Source of the DNA: Pseudomonadota bacterium
Lineage (GTDB): Bacteria > Pseudomonadota > Gammaproteobacteria > Xanthomonadales > Rhodanobacteraceae
Assembly: GCA_023430685.1 (NCBI GenBank)
Contig: JAEYZH010000153.1
Span: 1 to 45,072, forward strand
Reading direction: 5' to 3'
Length of the DNA: 45,072 bases
Shown: piece after piece, positions 7,772 through 16,219 of the stretch
How positions within the stretch are numbered: position 1 is the first letter of the stretch
How the letters are laid out: every line of letters begins with the position of its first letter
Translations under genes and position numbers: made by a program
Notes under the pieces: model-generated
What the model saw: only the letters and a program-made list of their open reading frames with translations
Told to the model about the DNA's origin: nothing
The model's database searches: none

Positions 7772-8767
7772 ATGATCGATGCGGACACCTGCTGGGCCAT
7801 CAGCGACGGCGCCGCCGGCAACGAGCGCCAGGCCCGCGCGCTTGCCGAGGCGCTCGGCTTCGCGCCGCGCGTGCTGCGCCTGTCCGTCGCACAGCCGTGG
7901 AACCTGCTTGCGCCACGCCTCGTGGCCGGCGCGCGAGGCGCGATGCGTGACGCGGAGGGCCACTCGTTGCAGCCGCCTTGGCCGTCGATCGCGATCGGCT
8001 GCGGCCGGCGCGCGGCGCTCGCGACGCGCCTGCTGCGCGCGTGGAGCGACAGTCGCTGCTACACGGTCCAGGTGCTCGACCCGCGCATCGACACGCGCGC
8101 CTGGGACCTCGTGGTCGCGCCGCAACACGACGGCGTCGATGCACCGAACGTGATCCGCAGCATCGGCGCGCTGAACCCGGTCGATGCGCGATGGCTGGCC
8201 GAAGGTCGGCGCATGTTCCCGGCGTTCGGCGAGCTGCCTGCGCCGCGCACCGCGGTGCTGGTCGGAGCGAGCACGCGTGCGCAACGCCTCGACGATGCCT
8301 ACTTCGACGCGCTGCTCGGACGGCTCGCGTTGCGCGCGGGCGGAAGTTTCCTCGTCAGCGTCTCGCGCCGCACGCCGCACGCGACGGCAGAGCGCCTGCG
8401 CGCGGCGTTCGCGCGATATCCCGGCGCGTTCTGGGCCGGGAGCGAGGACGGCGCCAATCCGTATGCGGGCATGCTGGGCTGGGCCGACCGCTTCGTCGTG
8501 ACGCCCGACTCGGTCAACATGCTGAGCGAAGCCTGCGCGACCGGCCGCCCGGTGTTCACGTTCGCACCGCGTCCGATCCGCGGCAAGCTCGCGCGGTTCC
8601 ACGCCGAACTCGAGGCGAGCGGGCACGTGCGTCCGCTCGGCGAGGCGTCGGCGCAGCCACAGCCTCCGCCACTCGCCGAAACCGCCGCGATCGCCGAACT
8701 CGTGCGCGAGCGCTGGGCCGCCGCACGCGGCCGTGCTCAGGTGTGGCCGAGCCGCGGATCGTCGTAG
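7772..8767 (+). CDS. ELM1/DUF1022-like (GT-B fold) protein
   Basis: 331 residues from ATG 7772; a GTG six codons upstream (7754) is open but lies inside the promoter. The opening CWAISDGAAGNERQARALAEAL, the middle VLVGASTRAQRLDD, and the later RFVVTPDSVNMLSEACATGRPVFTF are the signature segments of the mitochondrial-fission ELM1 family in bacteria. The last resembles the nucleotide-sugar-binding half of GT-B glycosyltransferases. No signal peptide. The bacterial role is unsettled; an envelope-glycan or nucleoside-diphosphate-sugar role is inferred from the fold. The gene's 3' end overlaps the convergent next gene by 31 bases. The -10-like box sits only 6 bases before the ATG, so the mRNA may be leaderless. 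Confidence 0.82.
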   Translation: MIDADTCWAISDGAAGNERQARALAEALGFAPRVLRLSVAQPWNLLAPRLVAGARGAMRDAEGHSLQPPWPSIAIGCGRRAALATRLLRAWSDSRCYTVQVLDPRIDTRAWDLVVAPQHDGVDAPNVIRSIGALNPVDARWLAEGRRMFPAFGELPAPRTAVLVGASTRAQRLDDAYFDALLGRLALRAGGSFLVSVSRRTPHATAERLRAAFARYPGAFWAGSEDGANPYAGMLGWADRFVVTPDSVNMLSEACATGRPVFTFAPRPIRGKLARFHAELEASGHVRPLGEASAQPQPPPLAETAAIAELVRERWAAARGRAQVWPSRGSS

Positions 8768-9447
8768 TAATCGTTGACCTGGTTGGGATTCGCGTAGCCC
8801 CCGGTGCTGCCGAGCGGCACGTCGAACTCGACGACTTCAAACGCCGCGTTCTCGTCGTAGACGTTGGTGTAGCTCGCGATGCCGGTTCCCGCGTCGGTCG
8901 AGAAGATGGCCGCTTCGCCGTCGTACTGCGACGCGTCGCGCTGCGCGGTGTCGCTCGCGTCGATGCCGTGGTGCTCGAGCGCATTCCTGCAGTTGTCGAA
9001 CTGCAGGTTCTCGTCGCCGTCGTAGATCGAGCTGTGGAGCACGATCCCCTGCGCGGCCTCGGCTACGAGCGTGAGCTTGGTGCCGTCGTCGAGCACGAGG
9101 CTGCGGCGCGCGCCGTTCCACACGGGTTCCCCGCCCCAGTCCTTGATGTGCTTGCCGTTGAGATTTTCGTGCGGATCGCCCCAGTGCTGCACGCTGTTCA
9201 TGCCGAGCGCGTCGGTGACCGTGATCGTGTGGCGATCGATCGTGATCGCGTAGCCACCGCGCGTGACGTGATGGAGCGGCTGGCCGACGCCGGTCTCGTC
9301 GAATCCATCGGCATACAGCGGGCAGCCACCCGCGGGCACGCCTTGCACGATCGCGCCGTGCACCGGCACACGGTCCGTGTACGGGACGACTTCGGCCTGC
9401 GCGACGGCGCCGGCGAGGAGAAGCGGGATGCATCCGGGCAGGTTCAT
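8737..9447 (-). CDS. Exported DUF1521-like protein with GDPH motif
   Basis: 236 residues from ATG 9447, preceded by a GAGGTGG ribosome binding site (the GTG at 9456 overlaps that site). A signal peptide (MNLPGCIPLLLAGAVAQA) precedes a secreted domain. Residues 89-105 read WGDPHENLNGKHIKDW, and further on come SLVLDDGTKLTLVAE and SIYDGDENLQFD. This resembles DUF1521, whose best known member (rhizobial NopE1) cleaves itself at a GD-PH site when bound to Ca2+. Whether this protein does so is inference. Residues 44-50 (LYADGFD) match the C-terminal tails of several exported proteins 22-30 kb away. It lies downstream of a kinase gene on the same strand, with 78 bases between. Confidence 0.6.
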   Translation of the reverse strand: MNLPGCIPLLLAGAVAQAEVVPYTDRVPVHGAIVQGVPAGGCPLYADGFDETGVGQPLHHVTRGGYAITIDRHTITVTDALGMNSVQHWGDPHENLNGKHIKDWGGEPVWNGARRSLVLDDGTKLTLVAEAAQGIVLHSSIYDGDENLQFDNCRNALEHHGIDASDTAQRDASQYDGEAAIFSTDAGTGIASYTNVYDENAAFEVVEFDVPLGSTGGYANPNQVNDYYDDPRLGHT

Positions 9448-9525
9448 GCGGGCCACCTCGTGCGGGAGTCCCGGGTCATGCGACGAAGCGGGACCGATCG
9501 GCTCACGCCACGCGCCGCGATCTGC

Positions 9526-11877
9526 TCATTCAACGCAATCGGCATCGGGCGCACAGGCCCGCCCCGCAAGTCGGCCAACGAAGCTGCGCGTCGACGCTGG
9601 CGCATCGCCGAGCCGCGCGAGCACCGCCTGTGCGCGCATCAGCAGCGCGCGGGCTTCGGGCAGCCGCGCCTGCTCGATGCGCACGGCCGCGAGCGCCGCG
9701 AGCGCGTTGACCTGGTAATGGTGGCCCTGCGCCGCATACAGCCGCTCGCCCATCGCCGCAGCCTGCGTGGCCCATTCGTCGGCGAGCTCGAGCTTGCCGG
9801 TGTCGAGCGACTGGCGCGCGAGGTTGGTCATCGGCACGAGCACCATCGCATGGTCGCCTTCGAACGAGCGCCGGTGCATCGCGACGGCCTGCTGCTGCAG
9901 TGCGATCGCCTCTTCCCTGTCGCCGCGCACCCAGGCGAGGCGCGCGCGGTTGTTGAGGATCACGGCGAGATGCGGGCCGCCCTCCGGATACAGCGCCTCG
10001 AGCACGGGCTGCGCCTCGCGGTACAGCGCATCCGCGCGTTCGAGGTCGCCGGTGCCGCGTGCGGCCTGCGCGAGGTTCGCGAGCGTGCGCGCGCGCTCTT
10101 CGGCTGCCGCGCGCTGCAAGGATCCGGTGTCGGCCGCGACGGCGCGCTCGAGGTACGCCTTCGCCCTCGCGAAGTCCTCGCGCACGAGGTGCATCACGCC
10201 GACGTCGTTGAGCACGGTCGCGTAGAGCGGATGCGCGACGTCGCCGCTGCGCTCGATGCGCGCGAGCGCCTCGTCGAACAGCGCCTGCGCCTCCTCGACG
10301 CGGTCCTGGTCCTTGCGCACGCTCGCGAGCGTCGCGATCGCGGTCACCGTGCGGCGATCGTCGGGACCGAACAGGCGTTCCGCATCGGCGCGCGCGCGCA
10401 GCAGTTGCTCCTCGGCAGCCTCGAGGCGGAAGCGCGCGAACATGCTCTCGCCGAGCGCGGTGCGAATCGCGACGGCGAGATCGGGGCGCGCGGCGAAACG
10501 TTCGTCGACCCTCGCCGCGGCGTCGTCGAGCGCCTCGCCCAGCGTGATCTCCGAACCCGTCGCATAGGGATTGGACTGCTTGAGCACGTCGACGAGGAAG
10601 GCATTCACGAGTTCGGTGTCGGCCGCGGCACGGCGCGCGTTGCGCGCCTGAACCACCGCGATCGCGCCGGCCGCGAGCACCGTGGCGAGCGCGACGACCG
10701 CGGCCGCGCTGCCGAAGCGGTGGCGGCGCACGAACTTCGACGCGCGATACGCGGCCGAGTCGGGATGCGCGAGCACCGGGCGACGCGCGAGCCAGCGGCG
10801 CAGGTCGTCGGCCAGCGCGCGCGCGGAGTCGTAGCGCCGCGCAGGCTCCTTGTGCAGCGCCTTCGCGACGATGCGCTCGAGGTCTCCGCCGATGCGCGCG
10901 AGCCGCGCGCGACGCTCGGGCGCAGGCAGGTCGGCAGTGGCCAGCGCGCGGCGCAGCGTGCGCGGCTCGGTATCGCAGACAACGCGTTCGCTCTGCGCGG
11001 GGCTGAGTCCGTCGAGCGAATACGGACGCGCGCCGCTCAGCAGCTCGTACAGGACGACGCCGAGCGAGTACACGTCGGATGCCGTCGTCAGGGGTTCCAG
11101 CCGCATCTGCTCCGGACTCGCATAGGCCGGCGTCATCGCATGCAGCGCGGTGCGTGTCGCACCGGGCGCGTCATCGCGGTCGAGCAGCCGCGCGATGCCG
11201 AAGTCGAGCAGTCGCGGCTCGCCGTCGGCGCCGACGAGGATGTTCTGCGGCTTGAGGTCGCGGTGCACGATCAGGTGCGCATGCGCGGCCTGCACGCCGT
11301 CGCAGACCTTGCAGAACAGCGCGACGCGCGCATCCGTGTCGAGGCGCGCGCGCTCGCACCAGGCGTCGAGCGCGAAGCCTTCGACGTATTCCATGACGAG
11401 GTACGGCACGCCGTCGACGCTGCCACCGTCGAGCACGCGCGCGACGTTCGGATGCTCGACGCGCGCGAGCAGGCGCCGCTCGTTCTGGAAACGGGCGAGC
11501 ATGTCGGCGCGCCTGCGCGCGTCGAGGAACGGGTCCACGCGCACGAACTTCACCGCAGCACGCTGCTGGTAGGCACCATCCGCGCGTTCGGCCAGGTGCA
11601 CCACGCCCATGCCGCCTGCGTCGATCTCGCGCAGCAGCCGCCATGCGCCGACCTCCTCGCCGGCGGTCGGCATGCGCGCCTGCGCGACCGTCGCAGCGAT
11701 CGCGGGCTGCTCGAGGAATCGTGTCAGCGAGGCTTCGCGCTCGAGCAGCGCCTCGACGCGGCGGATCAGCGCGGGTGCGGCATCCTGCGTGCGCAGCCAC
11801 GCAGCGCGCTGCTCCGGCGCAAGCGCCAGCGCGCGTTCGAACACGCGCATGACCTCGGCTTCGAAGCGGGTTTCCAT
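9526..11877 (-). CDS. Transmembrane Ser/Thr protein kinase with TPR sensor domain
   Basis: 783 residues, preceded by a GGGGGA ribosome binding site. An N-terminal helical region of about 75 residues is followed by a Hanks kinase domain: Gly loop IDAGGMGVVHLAE, Lys110, HRDLKPQN (Asp207) and DFG at 225-227. All catalytic residues are present, so it should be active. One membrane helix (about residues 385-405, GSAAAVVALATVLAAGAIAVV) leads to an extracytoplasmic C-terminal half built of TPR-like helical repeats. It is divergent from an ECF sigma gene only 69 bases away; this arrangement is typical of kinases that phosphorylate and activate a partner sigma factor. The TPR part probably senses an envelope ligand. 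Confidence 0.92.
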   Translation of the reverse strand: METRFEAEVMRVFERALALAPEQRAAWLRTQDAAPALIRRVEALLEREASLTRFLEQPAIAATVAQARMPTAGEEVGAWRLLREIDAGGMGVVHLAERADGAYQQRAAVKFVRVDPFLDARRRADMLARFQNERRLLARVEHPNVARVLDGGSVDGVPYLVMEYVEGFALDAWCERARLDTDARVALFCKVCDGVQAAHAHLIVHRDLKPQNILVGADGEPRLLDFGIARLLDRDDAPGATRTALHAMTPAYASPEQMRLEPLTTASDVYSLGVVLYELLSGARPYSLDGLSPAQSERVVCDTEPRTLRRALATADLPAPERRARLARIGGDLERIVAKALHKEPARRYDSARALADDLRRWLARRPVLAHPDSAAYRASKFVRRHRFGSAAAVVALATVLAAGAIAVVQARNARRAAADTELVNAFLVDVLKQSNPYATGSEITLGEALDDAAARVDERFAARPDLAVAIRTALGESMFARFRLEAAEEQLLRARADAERLFGPDDRRTVTAIATLASVRKDQDRVEEAQALFDEALARIERSGDVAHPLYATVLNDVGVMHLVREDFARAKAYLERAVAADTGSLQRAAAEERARTLANLAQAARGTGDLERADALYREAQPVLEALYPEGGPHLAVILNNRARLAWVRGDREEAIALQQQAVAMHRRSFEGDHAMVLVPMTNLARQSLDTGKLELADEWATQAAAMGERLYAAQGHHYQVNALAALAAVRIEQARLPEARALLMRAQAVLARLGDAPASTRSFVGRLAGRACAPDADCVE

Positions 11878-11935
11878 GGCGTCCCCCGTCGCGATGGCGC
11901 TGCGAGTGTAGCCCTCGCGCGGCCGCCGCGCGCGC

Positions 11936-11941
11936 TAGACT
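11936..11941 (+). promoter_or_regulatory. -10 box in recurrent GCGCTAGACTGCGG promoter element, ECF sigma gene
   Basis: TAGACT is separated from the ATG of the sigma gene by only 5 bases, so transcription should begin at or next to the start codon (leaderless mRNA). The surrounding 14 bases recur upstream of the kinase gene near 26450 and of the CHAT gene near 43220. No TTGACA-like -35 is visible. Confidence 0.5.
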
Positions 11942-11946
11942 GCGGC

Positions 11947-12525
11947 ATGGCCCAGCGCATCACCGAACTGCTGTCGGACTGGCGCGACGGGGATACCGGC
12001 GCGCGCGATCGCCTCGTCGAATGCCTGTATCCCGAATTGCACCGGCTCGCCGAGCAGGTGTTCCGGTCCGAGCGCAGGAACCACACGCTGCAACCCACCG
12101 CTCTGGTCAACGAGGCCTGGCTGCGGCTTTCGGGCGCGGATCCGATCGCGAGCGCCGATCGCGGTCACCTGTTCGCGGTCGCGGCGCGCCTGATGCGCGA
12201 GATCCTGATCGACCACGCGCGCCAGCGTTCGCGACTCAAGCGCGACGGCGGCGAGCGCGTGACCCTGAACGGCCTCGAGGACGACGCTGCGCGCGACCTC
12301 GACCTGATCGACCTTGATGCGGCACTGCAACGGCTCGATCGCATCGACCCGACCAAGGCGCGCGTGGTGGAGCTGCGTTATTTCGGCGGCCTCAGCATCG
12401 AGGAGACGGCGGACGCGATCGGCCAGTCCCCCGCGACGGTGAAACGTCACTGGCAGGCCGCGCGCGCGTGGCTCGGCGACGCGCTGGGCGCGAGCTCGTC
12501 CGATCGCGGAGCCGCACCCGCCTGA
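11947..12525 (+). CDS. ECF sigma factor of the kinase-linked (ECF43-like) type
   Basis: 192 residues. Region 2 runs from about residue 15 to 90 and region 4 from about 130 to 185, the latter with a helix-turn-helix (LSIEETADAIGQSPATVKRHWQAARAWL). Region 2.2, which in most ECF factors holds the acidic DAED motif needed to bind RNA polymerase, reads LQPTALVNEAWLRL instead, with Thr51 in the acidic position. This is the hallmark of ECF43-type factors (EcfP of Vibrio, EcfK of Xanthomonas), which are activated by phosphorylation of that Thr by a Hanks kinase. No anti-sigma gene is nearby; the divergent kinase at 9526-11877 is the likely partner. The pairing is inference from position and motif. 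Confidence 0.88.
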   Translation: MAQRITELLSDWRDGDTGARDRLVECLYPELHRLAEQVFRSERRNHTLQPTALVNEAWLRLSGADPIASADRGHLFAVAARLMREILIDHARQRSRLKRDGGERVTLNGLEDDAARDLDLIDLDAALQRLDRIDPTKARVVELRYFGGLSIEETADAIGQSPATVKRHWQAARAWLGDALGASSSDRGAAPA

Positions 12526-12570
12526 GCCACTGCGGGACTTTCGGCCCGGTTCCACGGCGGCGGCATCGCC

Positions 12571-12576
12571 TAAGAT
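12571..12576 (+). promoter_or_regulatory. -10 box of the propeller-amidohydrolase gene
   Basis: TAAGAT lies 31 bases before the ATG. It follows the sigma gene's stop by 45 bases, suggesting the amidohydrolase gene has its own promoter. No clear -35. Confidence 0.35.
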
Positions 12577-12607
12577 CGGGCGGATCACCATCAGGGGACT
12601 GTTGCCC

Positions 12608-15600
12608 ATGCCTTCGATCCGCACCTCCGCGCTCGCCGCGGCCCTCGCGCTCGCCTGCACCTCCACCGCGTTCGCCGCCGGGAAGGACGACGACAAGCCG
12701 AAGTGGGACGTCAACGCGGCGCACGGCCCGACCAAGGTCGTGAAGTTCGACACCGACGAAGGCACCTGGATCGACCTCGACGTGAGTCCCGACGGGCGCA
12801 GGATCGTGTTCGCGCTGCTCGGCGACCTCTACCTCCTGCCGATCGAAGGCGGCAACGCGAAGCGCATCAGTGGCGGTCCCGCGTGGGAAGTCCAGCCGCG
12901 CTTCTCGCCCGATGGCCGCGAAATCGCGTTCACCTCCGACCGCGGCGGCGGCAACAACCTCTGGCGCATGCCGGTCGATGGCGGCAAGCCGGTGCAGGTG
13001 TCGAAGGAGGACTTCCGCCTGCTCAACAACCCGGCGTGGACGCCGGATGGCCAGTACCTCGTCGGGCGCAAGCACTTCACGAGCGAGCGCTCGCTCGGCG
13101 CGGGCGAACTCTGGATGTACCACAAGAGCGGCGGCGCCGGCCTGCAGCTGACCAAGCGCAAGAACGACCAGCAGGACCTCGGCGAGCCTGCGCTGAGCCC
13201 CGACGGGCGCTACGTCTACTACTCCGAGGACGTGAGCCCCGGCCCGCAGTTCCAGTACAACAAGAATCCGCACGACGTGATCTACGCGATCAAGCGGCTT
13301 GATCGCGAGAGCGGCGAAACCGACACCGTGATCGGCACGCCGGGCGGCGCGGTGCGACCGCAGCCTTCGCCCGATGGCACCGCGCTCGCATTCGTCAAGC
13401 GCGTGCGCGAGAAGAGCGTGCTGCACGTGGTCGAACTCGATTCGGGCCTCGTGCGCCCGCTCTGGGACGGCCTCTCGCACGACATGCAGGAAGCCTGGGC
13501 CGTGTTCGGCCCGTATGCGAACTTTGCGTGGACGCCGGATTCGAAGGCGCTCGTCGTGTGGGCGCAGGGCAAGCTCTGGCGAGTGGACGCCACCTCGGGC
13601 GCGCCCGCGCAGATCCCGTTCACCGCGACGGTCGAGCAGACCGTGACCGCGCCGCTGCGCTTCGAACAGTCGCTCGAGCAAGGCACGTTCGCACCGAAGA
13701 TGGTCCGCGACGTCGCGACGAGCCCCGATGGGCGCACGCTCGTGTTCCATTCCGTCGGCCAGCTCTGGACGAAGGCGTTGCCGAACGGCGCACCCGCGCG
13801 CCTGACTTCGACGTCGGGTGCGTTCGAATACCAGCCCGCGTTCAGTCCCGATGGTCGCAAGCTGCTCTACACGACGTGGTCCGACGCGAGCCAGGGGGCG
13901 ATCGTCGAACGCGACCTCGCGAGCGGGCAGTCGCGCACGCTCACGCGCAAGCCCGGCTTCTACTACGGTCCGCGCTACGCGCCGGACGGTCGCCACGTGG
14001 TCTACGCGAAGACCGCGGGCGGCTCGATCACGGGCAACCTCAATTCCGGCGAAACCGGCATCTACCTGATCGCGACCGCCGGCGGCGAACCCGCGCGCAT
14101 CGCGAAGTCGGGTGGCAATCCACAATTTTCGGCCGACGGCAAGCGCGCGTACTTCCTGACCGGTGACGGCCTCGAGAAGAAGCTCAAGAGCGTCGGACTT
14201 GCGGGCGAGGAGCCGCGCGACGTGTTCGACCTCAAGTACGTCGACTTCGTGAGCCTGAGCCCGGACGGCAACTGGGTCGCGTTCACCGAACTCTTCAACG
14301 CCTACGTCGCGCCGCTGCCGCGCACCGGCAAGAGCATCGAGCTGTCGAAGGACAGCAAGGCGATCCCGGTGACCCAGGTCAGCAAGGACGTGGGCTCCTA
14401 CCTGCACTGGTCGGCCGACTCGAACTCGCTGCACTGGATGGTCGGGCGCGAGTACCACACGCGCGACCTGCGCGACGCATTCGCGTTCGTGCCGGGCGCG
14501 CCGAAGGAACTGCCCAAGGCCGGCAGCGGCCATGGCATCGACGTCGGCCTGAGCCTGCCGATGGACCGGCCCGGCGACACGTACGCGTTCACCGGCGCGC
14601 GCATCGTCACGATGAAGGATTCGGGCAGTGGTCGCGAGGACGTGATCGAGCGCGGCACCCTCCTCGTCGAGGGCGACACGATCAAGGCGGTCGGCGCCGA
14701 CGGCAGCGTCGCGATCCCTGCGGGCGCGCGCGTCATCGACGTCGCCGGCAAGACCATCGTGCCCGGCTACGTCGACGTGCACGCGCACGCGAACCACTTC
14801 TTCGGCGGCGTCGTGCCGCAGGCGAACTGGGCCTACTACGCGAACCTCGCGTTCGGCATCACGACGATGCACGATCCGTCGGCGACCACCGAAACCGTGT
14901 TCTCCGAGGCCGAGCTGGTCAAGGCCGGCGACCTCGTCGGGCCGCGCGTGTTCTCGACCGGCACGATCCTCTACGGCGCCGACGGCGACTTCAAGGCGGT
15001 CGTCGATTCGCTCGACGACGCGCGCGCGCACCTGCGCCGGATGAAGGCGAACGGCGCGTTCAGCGTGAAGAGCTACAACCAGCCGCGACGCGAGCAGCAC
15101 CAGCAGATCAACCAGGCCGCGCGCGAGCTCGGCATGCTCGTGGTCGAGGAAGGCGGCTCCACGCTCAACCACAACCTGCCGATGATCCTCGACGGCGCCA
15201 CCAGCATCGAGCACAACCTGCCGGTCGCGCCGCTCTACGACGACGTCATCAAGCTCTGGCGCGAGACCGACGTGCGCAACACGCCGACGCTCGTCGTCAA
15301 CTACGGCGGCCTCTCGGGCGAGTTCTACTGGTACGCGCGCGACAACGTCTGGGAAGACAGGAAGCTCAACCGCTTCTTCCCGCGCGAGACGCTCGATGCG
15401 CGCTCGATCCGCCGCGAAACCGCGCCCGAGTGGGACTATTACTACAAGGAAGTCGGCGCGGCGGCGAAGAAGCTGCGCGATGCGGGCGTGCGGATCCAGA
15501 CCGGCGGCCACGGCCAGCTGCAGGGCCTGTCGCTGAACTGGGAAACCTGGATGCTCGCTCAGTCGGGCTTCAGCAACTTCGAAGCGCTGCGTGCGGCGAC

Positions 15601-15910
15601 GTTCGACGGCGCCGACCTGCTCGGCCTGTCGAAGCAGCTCGGTTCGCTCGAGGCCGGCAAGCGCGCCGACTTCGTCGTGCTGAACAGCAATCCGCTCGAA
15701 GACATCCGCGCGACGATCGACACGCGCTACGTCGCGGTCAACGGGCGCGTGTTCGACGTCGACGCGGACATGGCCGAAGTCGGCGGCAAGCAGCGCAAGG
15801 CGCCCGAGTTCTACTGGCAACGCCACCGCGACGGCCGCAGCTACGGCGCCGAGTACGGGCCGACCGCGATGTGCCACTGTCCGAAGTCGGGAATCCGCCA
15901 CGCGCATTGA
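12608..15910 (+). CDS. Exported TolB-type propeller / amidohydrolase fusion enzyme
   Basis: 1100 residues from ATG 12608, about 10 bases after AGGGG. A signal peptide (MPSIRTSALAAALALACTSTAFA) is followed by about 600 residues of WD40-like PD40 repeats (LDVSPDGRRIVFAL, PRFSPDGREIAFTSDRGG, PAFSPDGRKLLYT), forming a TolB/tricorn-type beta-propeller. The C-terminal 450 residues are an amidohydrolase: a leading beta-sandwich strand (GARIVTMKD), the metal-binding VDVHAHANH near residue 721, TSIEHNLP, and the closing segments LLGLSKQLGSLEAGKRADFVVLNSNPL. It is therefore a periplasmic metal-dependent hydrolase, probably acting on peptides or cyclic amides. The substrate is unknown; the propeller may gate the active site. 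Confidence 0.93.
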   Translation: MPSIRTSALAAALALACTSTAFAAGKDDDKPKWDVNAAHGPTKVVKFDTDEGTWIDLDVSPDGRRIVFALLGDLYLLPIEGGNAKRISGGPAWEVQPRFSPDGREIAFTSDRGGGNNLWRMPVDGGKPVQVSKEDFRLLNNPAWTPDGQYLVGRKHFTSERSLGAGELWMYHKSGGAGLQLTKRKNDQQDLGEPALSPDGRYVYYSEDVSPGPQFQYNKNPHDVIYAIKRLDRESGETDTVIGTPGGAVRPQPSPDGTALAFVKRVREKSVLHVVELDSGLVRPLWDGLSHDMQEAWAVFGPYANFAWTPDSKALVVWAQGKLWRVDATSGAPAQIPFTATVEQTVTAPLRFEQSLEQGTFAPKMVRDVATSPDGRTLVFHSVGQLWTKALPNGAPARLTSTSGAFEYQPAFSPDGRKLLYTTWSDASQGAIVERDLASGQSRTLTRKPGFYYGPRYAPDGRHVVYAKTAGGSITGNLNSGETGIYLIATAGGEPARIAKSGGNPQFSADGKRAYFLTGDGLEKKLKSVGLAGEEPRDVFDLKYVDFVSLSPDGNWVAFTELFNAYVAPLPRTGKSIELSKDSKAIPVTQVSKDVGSYLHWSADSNSLHWMVGREYHTRDLRDAFAFVPGAPKELPKAGSGHGIDVGLSLPMDRPGDTYAFTGARIVTMKDSGSGREDVIERGTLLVEGDTIKAVGADGSVAIPAGARVIDVAGKTIVPGYVDVHAHANHFFGGVVPQANWAYYANLAFGITTMHDPSATTETVFSEAELVKAGDLVGPRVFSTGTILYGADGDFKAVVDSLDDARAHLRRMKANGAFSVKSYNQPRREQHQQINQAARELGMLVVEEGGSTLNHNLPMILDGATSIEHNLPVAPLYDDVIKLWRETDVRNTPTLVVNYGGLSGEFYWYARDNVWEDRKLNRFFPRETLDARSIRRETAPEWDYYYKEVGAAAKKLRDAGVRIQTGGHGQLQGLSLNWETWMLAQSGFSNFEALRAATFDGADLLGLSKQLGSLEAGKRADFVVLNSNPLEDIRATIDTRYVAVNGRVFDVDADMAEVGGKQRKAPEFYWQRHRDGRSYGAEYGPTAMCHCPKSGIRHAH

Positions 15911-15944
15911 CGCGGTGGCGCCTGCGGCCGGGCGGCATGATCGG

Positions 15945-15950
15945 TAAGAT
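15945..15950 (+). promoter_or_regulatory. -10 box before the small membrane protein gene
   Basis: TAAGAT, 29 bases before the ATG at 15980. No convincing -35 is visible at the usual distance. Confidence 0.35.
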
Positions 15951-15979
15951 CATGCTTCCCGACCGCGCGGCGCACCTCG

Positions 15980-16219
15980 ATGGCCCTTCTCGGTTCCCCT
16001 GCCCTGCTCGCGGCCGTGTTCGCGTTCTTCTTCTGGCGCGCGGGCGACTACGAAGCCAGGCAGGGCGGAAGGAACTTCGGCGTCGCGTGGGCGGTGGCCA
16101 GCGTGGTGGTCTCGGTGATCATGCTGGTGCCGCTGCAGGCCACGTGGGGCGCCTTGCTGGTCGCGCAGGTGCTGCTGTTCTTCGGCATCGGTGCGTTCCG
16201 CGCGTGGCGCGAGTCGTGA
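15980..16219 (+). CDS. Small two/three-helix membrane protein
   Basis: 79 residues. A first hydrophobic segment (ALLGSPALLAAVFAFFFW), a short polar loop (RAGDYEARQGGRN), and a second long hydrophobic region (VAWAVASVVVSVIMLVPLQATWGALLVAQVLLFFGIGAF), which can form two helices, end in a basic tail. I do not recognise the family. It probably sits in the inner membrane. The stop codon overlaps a GTG that may start the next gene (GTGA at 16216-16219), suggesting coupled translation. A promoter-like TAAGAT lies 29 bases upstream. There is no strong ribosome binding site. Confidence 0.65.
   Translation: MALLGSPALLAAVFAFFFWRAGDYEARQGGRNFGVAWAVASVVVSVIMLVPLQATWGALLVAQVLLFFGIGAFRAWRES

Noticed and set aside
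7978..11946. Long N-terminal extension of the ECF sigma frame (open from 7978)
   Set aside because: The sigma domain begins at ATG 11947 next to a -10 box. The upstream part overlaps three genes and is Arg-rich shadow sequence.
12392..15907. 1171-residue open frame antisense to the propeller-amidohydrolase gene
   Set aside because: It is Arg/Ala/Val-rich without domains and is explained by the GC bias of third codon positions, which keeps opposite frames open. The plus-strand gene has a signal peptide, repeats and catalytic motifs.
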